A stretch of 64,000 nucleotides of DNA from Lamellibrachia satsuma (taxonomy: Eukaryota; Annelida; Polychaeta; Sabellida; Siboglinidae), in the NCBI GenBank assembly GCA_033239005.1, contig BSQZ01000030.1:3908001-3972000 (forward strand). The letters are read 5' to 3'. This document shows, in pieces, positions 46,537 to 57,800 of this stretch. How positions within the stretch are numbered: the first letter of the stretch is position 1; each line of letters starts with the position of its first letter. A model generated the notes under the pieces. The model ran no database searches and was not told the DNA's origin. It saw only the letters and a program-made list of their open reading frames with translations. The position numbers and the translations under genes were made by a program.

Positions 46537-47490
46537 ATGTACATCGAATCTCAGAATTGATGTTCCACTTTCATTTATTTACAAAAACGTTTGCATGATG
46601 ATGTATTAATGTGAAGTCTTGCAGAACTACAAAACAAATAATGGTTGCTAATGGGCATGTTTACACATTTAAACAAAGTCAACTTCTCAAAGTAGGGTGG
46701 ATTCTAATGTGAGACACGACAGATCAACATGTATTTTGTATTCAGCTTAGAACTAGAACTTCACAGAAATTGTTTTCTCCATTTTTTTAAAGTGAAGAGT
46801 TTTGCTCAAGAAGTGGTCAGACATTACCAAATAATGTGTGATGCTGCTGTGAAAACAGTGTGATTACACTGACTTTACCTCAAAGTGATGTTACAACAGT
46901 GCCAAACTAAGTTTTCTAACATTCATGTGTGTTTTTTATTGTCCATTGGACAAGTTACTTGGAAGTGTTACTTGCCCAACATGCGGTGTGTGCATGCATG
47001 CGGTGTGTGCATGCATGTGGTGTGTGCATAGTTTCTTAATTTAAAAATAATTAGTTTGATAAGAGTTTTGTTTGATAGAGAACATGTGTCTGACCAAAGT
47101 ACAGTAAAAACTGTCTATAGCAGACAACATGTGTACCTGGGAACTTGTCCATGACATACAACACTGGGAACATGTGTATACCAGCCACACTGGAGACAGA
47201 ACCTGTCTTTAACATACATAATTAAAATCAGGGAACCTGTATATAAAAGACATCATTTGGACTGGGGAACCTGTCTAGCAGACATTACTGGGACCAGAAC
47301 ATGTCAATGACAGACAATACTGGGCCTTCACTTTCTACTTTATCACTGCAATGTCTTCAACAATATTTTTTCATCATAGTAGTAGTTGAATGTGCAGGTT
47401 GACTGACAATTATGACAATGTTTGATTTGAGTGTTGTTTATTTGACAATATTGTAAAAGATGATCACTGTCATTTAACTTAACTCATTGA
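46537..47490. other. no gene or clear element seen
   Basis: AT-rich DNA with short gcatgcatg/ggtgtgtgcatg repeats at about 46985-47030 and loose repeats of an 'acctg/cagacat' phrase at about 47110-47330. No poly(A) signal AATAAA was found close to the FOXM1 stop. Confidence 0.5.
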
Positions 47491-47492
47491 TT

Positions 47493-48415
47493 AATGTTTG
47501 ACTGCAGTGTCAAGTGTGATTGCTAGTGCAGTCTACAATAATACATGTTTGACTGCAGTGTCAAGTGTGATTGCTAGTGCAGTCTACAATAATACATGTT
47601 TGACTGCAGTGCCAAGTGTGATTGCTAGTGCAGTCTACAATAATACATGTTTGACTGCAGTGTCAAGTGTGATTGCTAGTGCAGTCTACAATAATACATG
47701 TTTGACTGCAGTGCCAAGTGTGATTGCTAGTGCAGTCTACAATAATACGTGTTTGACTGCAGTGCCAAGTGTGATTGCTAGTGCAGTCTACAATAATACA
47801 TGTTTGACTGCAGTGCCAAGTGTGATTGCTAGTGCAGTCTACAATAATACGTGTTTGACTGCAGTGCCAAGTGTGATTGCTAGTGCAGTCTACAATAATA
47901 CATGTTTGACTGCAGTGCCAAGTGTGATTGCTAGTGCAGTCTACAATAATACATGTTTGACTGCAGTGCCAAGTGTGATTGCTAGTGCAGTCTACAATAA
48001 TACATGTTTGACTGCAGTGCCAAGTGTGATTGCTAGTGCAGTCTACAATAATACATGTTTGACTGCAGTGTCAAGTGTGATTGCTAGTGCAGTCTACAAT
48101 AATACATGTTTGACTGCAGTGCCAAGTGTGATTGATAGTGCAGTCTACAATAATACATGTTTGACTGCAGTGTCAAGTGTGATTGCTAGTGCAGTCTACA
48201 ATAATACATGTTTGACTGCAGTGTCAAGTGTGATTGCTAGTGCAGTCTACAATAATACATGTTTGACTGCAGTGCCAAGTGTGATTGCTAGTGCAGTCTA
48301 CAATAATACATGTTTGACTGCAGTGTCAAGTGTGATTGATAGTGCAGTCTACAATAATACATGTTTGACTGCAGTGCCAAGTGTGATTGCTAGTGCAGTC
48401 TCCAATAATACATGT
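47493..48415. repeat. 51 bp minisatellite, 18 copies, open in one frame
   Basis: Core tgtttgactgcagtgtcaag. 51 is 17 codons, so a 324-codon frame stays open, but it has no ATG start and no coding context. Treated as noncoding. Confidence 0.95.
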
Positions 48416-48479
48416 CCAATCAATAGCATCGTTTTAAATTATACTGCTATGTTATGTCAGCACAAACAGTGAAGTATGT

Positions 48480-48960
48480 TATCCAGTCAATAATTTTATG
48501 TGTATATTATCCATCGTGTTTGTTGTTATACATATGGTTATATGAATTATACATATATACTGTGTGCGTAGGAAGTACTTGTTTATTCATCAGTTGAAGG
48601 TCTAACATCTTGTATTATAGCATGACGATTATATGAATGTGATTTACTTGTAGTGCTGTTTGCTACTTTCTAATTTCATGGGGGTATAATTATAGTTTGC
48701 ATTAGTTAGAGTCTAATTAGTTAAGAGTAGTGGTGTGATGGCTCAGCCTCGTCATTTTCCCCCCGATCACCTCCCTGGTGGAGGCGAAACTGTGTATTTT
48801 GATACTCAAACAAAATCACATTTCTCAGAAAAGTGCAACATACAGAAAAGTGACGATATGTAAAGACCAAGCAGCTTAATTTGATCTATACATACTCTCG
48901 TTCAGCTGATTATCGTGAGTGTGGAGCCTTGTTTTTTATTCACATATGCTTATATATATT
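48480..48960. other. no gene seen
   Basis: AT-rich intergenic DNA; nothing recognised. Confidence 0.4.
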
Positions 48961-48963
48961 TTA

Positions 48964-49939
48964 TGCAGAACAACAACGCAAGTCAGGTATAGATTGAAGT
49001 AGGCCAACTTAATGACATGTAGTTTTATTAATAATAATCGTGTAAACATCAATAATCAAGTGACAAATAACCACGGCAAGCATGCCGGCCCCAGACTGCT
49101 AATTTAACATAATAGATATAACTCGACAACGTAATAAGTGTGTCAACCAATGGTAACAATATCATGACTACTAAATACATCACTACAAGCTAATATGTTT
49201 ATTTTACCATGTGGGTGGGGGTCACTCCGCCCACCACGTAGTTTAAAACTAGACAATCCTGAAGAACGTCCATTCCATCCATCAAAGGGAGGGAGGGTGG
49301 GCAAATTGTTTAAGAACTCAGATTAAACCCAACTAAAGGAATATACGCACAAGACTAAACTAACATCAACTATCACTACACAATAATACGCAAATCAAAA
49401 ATTACAACAATCCAAACAATACAAGCCAAGCAAAGATTTCTCGTGAACACTCCACGCAATTCCGAAGAAAAGAGAGGATAGCATCATGGCCGCACTCGCT
49501 TTTATACCGTTATCAGGTGCGCATGCGCGAGCCGCCGTGCATACTCTCGTAGCCTAAACTAGTATTGTCCTAATAGCTATGATGCTAAAGCATATTACAT
49601 GAATTAAGTTACGTTGTCATTCCACATAAACGACAGTATGTCCCCGCTGTTTACATACATCCATTTATGCAGAACAACAACGCAAGTCAGGTATAGATTG
49701 AAGTAGGCCAACTTAATGACATGTAGTTTTATTAATAATAATCGTGTAAACATCAATAATCAAGTGACAAATAACCACGGCAAGCATGCCGGCCCCAGAC
49801 TGCTAATTTAACATAATAGATATAACTCGACAACGTAATAAGTGTGTCAACCAATGGTAACAATATCATGACTACTAAATACATCACTACAAGCTAATAT
49901 GTTTATTTTACCATGTGGGTGGGGGTCACTCCGCCACCA
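48964..49939 (-). mobile_element. LTR-like element with A-B-A structure (about 272 bp direct repeats around 431 bp)
   Basis: Near-identical direct repeats at 48964-49236 and 49668-49939 begin TGCAGAACAACAACGC and end CACTCCGCC(C)ACCA (TG...CA). The 431 bp middle carries, on -, a TATAAAAG (49499-49506). The left repeat carries AATAAA on - (49198-49203). No target duplication or coding region was found. It could be a tandem, partly duplicated LTR or a Penelope-type pseudo-LTR. Confidence 0.7.
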
Positions 49940-50925
49940 GGTCACCCAAAATTACAATGTGACCGACCGCCACCAAACATACCTCCTGTGTGACATTTGT
50001 GAAGATTACATTACTTTTTTTTTCAGAAATATACTCTCAAATTCCGACCACCCACACAGTTGTTGATCATTTCATTGATAGACCTGCAGAAGTGCTTTGA
50101 AAATGCAAACATAACACACAAACCACCCAGGGGTAGACCTAGGCTTGTTTGGCAGAGGATTCTCTCTGCTTACATGGAAGCATCACTTTCGGGTTTCCAT
50201 TTATCACCGGAGTGATGGTCAGAAAATGTGAAAAATTTGCAAACAATGTCCAACCTGTTGCAAAGATTCAATAAAACACTTATTTTCAGGATTGACACAA
50301 TTACAAAATATAACATAACTAAAATTGGATTGACTAGTTAAATGTCCAGTGCCTCAACAGCTGTTAAAGATCTTCCCTTACAAAATTTGATAATAGAAAA
50401 CAGTTTTGGTAGTAAATACTAGCTGGCTAATAGTAACACTCGAGTCTTTACATTGACACTAGTTCCAATGTATATACTTTACCCTAATATAAGTCATGGA
50501 CAGAGGGGGGATCAAAGCATACATTACAGTGCCCAGGGAGGTCTTGGGACCCCACTGTATACACTGCTGCTTTACTCCATGGCAATTATGGAGGTAGTGA
50601 TGGGTGAATTGCATCAATTTGCTGTCACCTTATGGATAGTAAAGATTTTTCATATGAATATTTGAGACATTCACAACGCTGCAGTGCAAGCATCATGACC
50701 CACGCCATGTCCACAGTGAAGATATAATACAGCCTCCATGGAAGGCCTGTAGGAACCTCCATTCCATATCTACCCATTTAAAAGATCTAGTCAGGCCAGA
50801 TATAGGGGCATTTGAGAATGTTTGTTCTTCACGTCTACAAACAAGACTTCTACAATTATGTCGTTTTGCAGCCTGCTTAGCAACCTGGCCCCAAGTGAGG
50901 TGCCTATCATACAGTGGCGTATTTA
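49940..50925. other. no gene recognised
   Basis: Unique-looking DNA. Short open frames on both strands at 50453-50929 have no recognisable motif. Confidence 0.4.
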
Positions 50926-50927
50926 GC

Positions 50928-51152
50928 ATGCCCCTTTGGCTTGGGATAAGAATTGTTATATAACCTGCCCCTTTGGCTTGGGATAAGAATTGTTATATAA
51001 CCTGCCCCTTTGGCTTGGGATAAGAATTGTTATATAACCTGCCCCTTTGGCTTGGGATAAGAATTGTTATATAACCTGCCCCTTTGGCTTGGGATAAGAA
51101 TTGTTATATAACCTGCCCCTTTGGCTTGGGATAAGAATTGTTATATAACCTG
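50928..51152. repeat. 37 bp minisatellite, 6 nearly identical copies
   Basis: Core cctttggcttgggataagaa. Units are almost identical, suggesting recent amplification. Confidence 0.95.
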
Positions 51153-51889
51153 TTGCACTACTTCATTTTATCATACTTCGTTGTTATAGAAATAACTATG
51201 TTGTTAGTTCCAAAAATGACCAAGCATGAAAACCAAACTCCAGAGCTGCATAGGTCCCTTATGAAAATATACCATGGTATCCCATAGTATACCATGGTAT
51301 ATCACGGTATTTAGGGGACACACCTAATAGTTTGGATGAAGGCTCGAATATACCTCCAATATGTTTGCTAAAATGCAGGTGCGGATTTTGAGGGTACCAC
51401 GTTCCCCTCACCTCTATCCAAATCTATATTATCTATTCAAAATACCATGGTATATTTTCATAAGGGGTGATGTGTCAATAAAAATAAAAGATCAATAATT
51501 ATAAAAATAAATAATCAAGATCATAGACAAAATCGCTTCATTTGCCCCAGTACTAGCCCTGTTATAATGGTATGTAATGATTTTCAGTGATCGCGTTGTA
51601 TATAAATCGATTCAGTTCATTGCACACATTTCATTGGTTGTAACCGGAATTAGTGCCAGAAACATGTATAGCTAATATCGAATAGTAATGCACTTGTATT
51701 TATTATATTAAGTTATCCTTTGTTTTACTTTTTGCAAACTGACACATCTAAAATAATTGCTAAATTACTCATCTAGACGTTGACCTCTATTTTCAATTAA
51801 CAATAGTGCATTATTTTGTATCATAATTTCATATACATGTTGTCGGGCCCAATCACTGAAGGCGTCGGTTAGCAGCATTGCATGGCGGT

Positions 51890-52159
51890 CTAGAGAGTGA
51901 GGATTTTGGGTAAGTTTTCCCAGTGTTCCTCACATTTGATAGTTGCGATTTGTGGGATGTTACATGTTAATTGTTCCACGAGAAATTCACGGCGAAATGG
52001 GCAGTTGTAGTGTAATATTTTACCGTAGGAAGCCGATACAAGCTTAGGAGATAACCGATTGTCTTTGCCAATACCTGTTCGCAATATGGAGGCTAAATGA
52101 CGTTCGCAAAATAAAGTATTTCCCCGCCAAACATTCCAAAATAGTCGAAAGCCCGACAT
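51890..52159 (-). CDS. small open frame, hypothetical, possible first exon
   Basis: 89 codons from ATG at 52159, starting MSGFRLFWNVWRGNTLFCER, with five cysteines and no low complexity. It differs from the repeat-derived frames in having ordinary composition. No family was recognised, no acceptor/donor model is convincing, and it may be a fragment of a mobile-element gene or chance. Confidence 0.2.
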   Translation of the reverse strand: MSGFRLFWNVWRGNTLFCERHLASILRTGIGKDNRLSPKLVSASYGKILHYNCPFRREFLVEQLTCNIPQIATIKCEEHWENLPKILTL

Positions 52160-52699
52160 GATTCACAAGCCGGTGTCTCACGCAGAACAAGTTGAAGAAC
52201 TGTGTTATACAACAGCTTGCCTATTCGTAGCGAAATTTACCAGCATAACTTTTTAGTCGACTTGGATATAGCAGCTTGTGGGATATACTGTTTTACGCTT
52301 GTTTTACCACACATAATAAAGAACCGACATACGTACAGAATGTGCTGTCTTGTGACTTGTTTAATGTTGTTAACCTGAAGTCGTCCCGTGACCCGTCTTG
52401 AGTTTTGTTATCCTGCTTCGGCCGCCAGGCTTCGTCTTGGTCTTGCCATCAGGATGAAGATTACCAAACGTGAAGTGTGTCTTCACTGACTTAAGACACT
52501 CAAGAATTCTGAAGTCTTATACTTACAGTCTGGGACTGAGTCCCTAAATTCTGCCATACTGTGTATCAGGTCCTTGGCAACATTAATACTATGCAATTAA
52601 ATGTTTTACTCGTTCTAGACTTAGGATCAAAATCAAACCAACATATCCAGTATCCACTAGAAAGTCAACAATACGCTAGCTCATTTTTATAATTTTTTT

Positions 52700-52935
52700 A
52701 ATTTAATTTTGGTGAAATCATTGGATAAACCATTACAAATTCTACAAAAAAGGGCAAAATACTATAACACTATACTGTATCTTTCGTAAGTTGCCAGATC
52801 ATGATCAAAGTAATTTCCTTTCACAAGTTAAAAAAAATATTAAACAGGCCACACATATTACAACTACAATTCACACACTACAGATTTGAATACCATCGAA
52901 CCTAATTTGTGATGGATGAATTGTGGAGGAATCTA
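52700..52935 (+). mobile_element. unnamed dispersed repeat, copy 4
   Basis: Landmarks ttttggtgaaatcattgg, actataacactatactg, agttgccagatcatgatcaaag, cacacactacagattt and tttgtgatggatga in family order. Confidence 0.72.
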
Positions 52936-53779
52936 ATTTTTCTCCATTTTGTTCCATCTTCTACCTTTCTCTTTGTTTTTTGTATATTTTCTTTCACTGT
53001 GCTCAATAAATCCACCTGTTTCATCCCCTCGGTCTTTTTTCTTACAAGTTATTGCCAGCTTTAAAAATCCTTTATTGAATGTTTAACCTCTTTGTCCAAC
53101 TTATTCATTCTATCTTCTTCTTTTGTTGACTGTAATAATAAGACAACGACTGCAACTTGTTGGTCTTTGCTAGAGGCAGTCAACCTATCAAGTCTCCAGT
53201 TCTTTGGAAACCTCAAGGTACAGCAGGACAGGAAAGCTAGCCCTGACATACCCTGATTTACTCACCAGAGATATAGGCCTCAAGCCACCTAAGATTTCTT
53301 CAGCATAACAAGAAAGTGGAGGGAACAGGTTGCCATTTCCATTCCGTTGAAGGACGACAGATGATGATCTACATATTGAAACTTTTTAAAAACCATAAGG
53401 AAGCTCCACACAAGCAGTAGCAAATCTGAAAGTGAAAGTGATATTCATCCAGAATTGGAAGAATTTTGCCTTAAAGGGCGATTAAAACATCACGGAGCAT
53501 TACGAGAGGCAGGGGGTCTTTATCACATTGTTACAAAACAAGACTGGTATGTATTTCCCTACACAAGCTCAAAGCACTATTTTTATTGGTACAGAGATGA
53601 GTTTCTCAGTATCGGAGTTCACACAAAATCCACGACTTGTGCACATGTTAATATGTGGATGTGCTTCTTGGTGCACTACTAACAGTTCTCATCTCTGCTT
53701 GCTGATGCTGCAGTCCATTAATCTTGGGGTAGTTGTTGAGTGTCGTCATTTTGGAGGGGGTTCGGTCCAGCATTTCGGC

Positions 53780-53905
53780 ATGTAACATGGGGGGAAACAT
53801 GTAACGTGGGGTAACATGGGGGAAACATGTAACATGGGGGGAAACATGTAACGTGGGGGGAAACATGTAACGTGAGGTAACATGTAACATGGGGAAACAT
53901 GAGGG
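53780..53905. repeat. short G-rich tandem repeat (aacatggggggaaacatgtaac)
   Basis: Imperfect 15-24 bp units built of aacatgtaac and gtgggg. Upstream of the ZNF143-like gene. Confidence 0.85.
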
Positions 53906-53909
53906 TGTG

Positions 53910-54755
53910 TGGTGTAAAACTTATGAGAAAAGGATAAGGTAATTTTTTAATGCTGGATTGATATGACACATCTCTATGTTGATATGCACCATGACTGAGA
54001 ACAACGTTGAAATCGTGTAGTTTTAAGCATAATTGTCATAGATCATAAAACTGTCCACGAGCGCTGCTCAGGATTTGGTTTTTTAGTTGTTTCCAGCACT
54101 CGGCAACATACTATTAACTGACTAGTCTGTATGTTGTGGTTACTACAATTGTCTGGTGTTTCGAGGTCTCGTTCAACTAGCCAGCCTGAACATTGTAGCC
54201 AAGCCGACCTTTTATATGTTGGCATTGATGGTGGTCACTGCCAGGGTGCATGTTGTCCTCGATGGTTCTTTTACGTCCCCAATTAAATGAGACGAGGCTG
54301 ACATTAACATGATCATCTGAGTCATAAGAGATACATAGTTCCCAATGCTGACGTTATAGTTACACAGCATCATAAAAGTGCAGTTACAATTGGAGCGCAT
54401 AAAGAAATCAGTTACAGTGAATTACTGTTAAGGGCCAATTGCAATAGTTGATAGGTTATATACATCTATATAGTTATTGTTTCGTTAAAGAAGATTGAAG
54501 ATTTTATCATTACTGCTCAGTTTCAATAAGGCTTTATGAATTCATACTTGCTGCCAGGGCTGTGTTCGGTCACAGCGGTGACTCGGCTACAATTACAGAG
54601 AATCGTAAACACTTGTTCTTAAAACCACTTACAGTTTTGTTGTAATTAATTACACATTTTATGATTGAACCCATCCCTGGCACTGTCCATATTTAATTAA
54701 ATTTTATAATTAGTTTTTGTTCTTCACCATCAGAATTGCAGATGTGAAATAGAAC
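53910..54755. other. upstream flank of the first recognised ZNF143-like exon
   Basis: No coding exon seen. Because the ATG exon starts at an acceptor, this is probably intron 1; the promoter was not located. Confidence 0.4.
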
Positions 54756-54860
54756 ATGGAGAGTCTGGGCGGCAGCATAGAAGGAAAGACCTCAGATGGT
54801 ATCACTGTAGTGACACAAGCTGACCAGGAGGTCCCGCTTGAGTTGTTGCTAGAACATGGG
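54756..54860 (+). CDS. ZNF143: ZNF143-like coding exon 1 (35 aa)
   Basis: ATG follows an acceptor (cag at 54731-54733); donor gtaaag. Encodes MESLGGSIEGKTSDGITVVT and then QADQEVPLELLLEHG. The start is the first ATG of the frame in this exon. Confidence 0.7.
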
Positions 54861-57800
54861 GTAAAGTTCAGATGTCTTATGAAAGATTGTGTTTTGTTTT
54901 CAAATTCCTTATTTGTCAGAGAATGTAACTTTGAGGCTGCTTGGCAGTAATTTTGCATTTTGAAAACGGCAGAAAACGTAATTATTTCACCATCACTACC
55001 TGCCTTGATATAAACCATCACTACCTGCCTTGATATAAACCATCACTACCTGCCTTGATATAAACCATCACTACCTGCCTTGATATAAACCATCACTACC
55101 TGCCTTGATATAAACATGTCTTTCTTCATTTAAGTCACATTACTTTCTAGTTCACAATCATGGCCATTTATTCATTATTATTTAAGACGCTGTCTACACT
55201 TATTTTTATTAAATATTAGTACCTGTGATTGTGTGCCATAGCGAGTATCTGTGATTATGTGCCATAGCAAGTACGTAGGTGTGATTGTGTGCCATAGCAA
55301 GTATCTGTGATTATGTGCCGTAGTGAGACCGTAGGTGTGATTGTGTGCCATAGCGAGTATCTGTGATTATGTGCCGTAGCGAGTACGTAGGTGTGATTGT
55401 GTGCAGGGCTGGGTCCAATTACACAAAATTATATCAATTACAATTACAATTACATTAAAGTTTTTATTTCAATTACAATTACAGTCATAATTTTCTAAAT
55501 CAATTACAATTACACTGTTTCAATTTCAATTACAATTACAATTACATTATGCGGAACCAAATATATTCAGCATTTATTAATTATGTATTTTTGCGCGTTT
55601 TGCTTAATTTCAATATTTTTTACACAATTGATAAACAAATATAACGGTAATGTTTGTACATTTTGTTTAATTGTGACTTTGAATTATACTAAATAAAAAA
55701 GATAGCCGTTTAAAACATATTTTTATTATATAAAAATACAATGCAATATCCAGACATAATCCTACAGGACATATTCCAATGCAGACATTTATCCGTGCGC
55801 ATTTCTTAAATTTTTCTTTGGAAAATACTAATAATAGGATTTGATGTGTTTACTTTGAGGTTGTAGCTCCTGCTCTAAGCTGACATTCTTAATTGGTCTG
55901 CCCTTTGCTTTGTGTGAGTTGGGAATGGGAAGAGAGGCCATATAAATGGTCCTTGCCACCTGACCTGTCTCCAACCCACCACAACACAAGGGGTGTAATT
56001 GGCTTGCTAACTCTGCAATGTTTCACTGAATGTCTGTGCATTGTTTATTGCTTCCTGGCTGTTACCAACTTACTGAAAAGGCTAATTGCTAAGGCTACCC
56101 ACCACTAACACCACTGACCAGTACCCACCAGACAGTGAATACTGAGACTTAAATATAAATATATAAGCAGGTGTTATTATTAGTCTTGATTTTCAACTCA
56201 TGTGAGACTTAAATTATATTTTTATTGACAATTCGTTCAGGTAGTTTGTGATATGAAACGTACTGTAATTGATTGTAATTGATTGTAATTGAAATAAAAT
56301 TTCAATTATACAAAATATAACAATTACAATTACAATTACAGCAACATTTTGAAACCATAATCAATTACAATTACAATTACACGATTTTGCTGTAATCAAT
56401 TACAATTACAATTACAATTACATAATTGGACCCAGCCCTGATTGTGTGCCATAGCAAGTATCTGTGATTATGTGCCGTAGTGAGACCGTAGGTGTGATTG
56501 TGTGCCATAGCGAGTATCTGTGATTATGTGCCGTAGTGAGACCGTAGGTGTGATTGTGTGCCGTAGCGAGTATCTGTGATTGTGTGTTGTAGCGAGTACG
56601 TAGGTGTGATTGTGTGCCGTAGCGAGTGCTTGTGATTGTGTGCTGTAGAACGAGACCAGTGGCACCGAGTCATGTGTCGTCTCTCTCGAGCCGGACGTGG
56701 CTGACTCGTCCCCCGACTGCCAGACAGACGGAATGGATAGTCAGATGGTGGTAAGTGAGGACATGACGGAGGGAATGAGGGAGCTGCAGGAGGAGCACGG
56801 GATCATGTCTGACGAGGTGCACGTGTCGGTGACAAGGGAGCTGGCTGAAGGAGGGGAAGACATCAGTTTCTCTGAGGCACAATTGGTGCAAGCAGTGTCA
56901 GCTGACAGCGGAGCACAGATGGTACAGGCCATCACCCTTGCAGATGGTAGTACAGCCTACATTCAGCACCCCATGAAAGGTAAACAAGGATGCAATGCAA
57001 CTATTTGCCATAACAACAGTAATACTTTGTGATTGTAAGGGAATAAAATAAAGTAAAAACTCACTTTCACAGGTCTGTCTGACCCTGACATGTGTTATAG
57101 TTATACCTAAAACAAAACTTAACTTGGGTGAACGTGCTTTCTCTGTCGCTGCGCCTAGGGTCTGGAATGAACTCCCTATCACTTTGAAAACATCTGAAAG
57201 ACATTTATTCCAAATTGCAATTCCACCATAAATGTTCGGTTGTCCCTCGTTCTGATACTGACTTTTGCGCGTCCCTGTTCACGATTATGCTTAATGATTC
57301 TGTTTTGTTGCAACTCTGAGCTCAGATTCCTGAGGATATAGGCTCCATAGAAGTTAACTATTATTATTATATTAAACATCACGTAAAGATTGTTTAGATA
57401 GATTAGACTCATTTTAGACTCAAGATAAACTGTCACTGAAATATGATAATACAAAGTGTATTAAAACAAGACTGATGATGTGTATTTAGAGTTAATTTGA
57501 AACAGTGCTGATGAAAGTGAACGCATGTATTTGGGGACCTGTGAAATTACAGTCTCACTCTGAGTCAGAAAACATCTCAATGAGACATTTTATTTACTTC
57601 AAAATTAACATTCAAGGCATGAACATATGTACCAGGTTGTAATACTGGATTGTGTTGATGTAATGAACATATGTACCAGGTTGTAATGCTGGAATGTGCT
57701 GGTGTAATGAACATATGTACCAGGTTGTAATCCTGGAGTGTGCTGGTGTAATGAACAGGTACCAGATTGTAATGCTAGAGTGCACTGATGTTATGAACAT

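Noticed and set aside
45465..46544. Trp-rich open frames on - downstream of FOXM1
   Set aside because: Translations of the 31 bp minisatellite; frames overlap each other and break where unit length changes.
47498..48472. 324-codon open frame of a 17-residue repeat
   Set aside because: Comes from the 51 bp period. It begins at TTG rather than ATG and has no promoter or exon context.
50453..50929. Short frames on both strands
   Set aside because: No motif, splice context or similarity that I could recognise.
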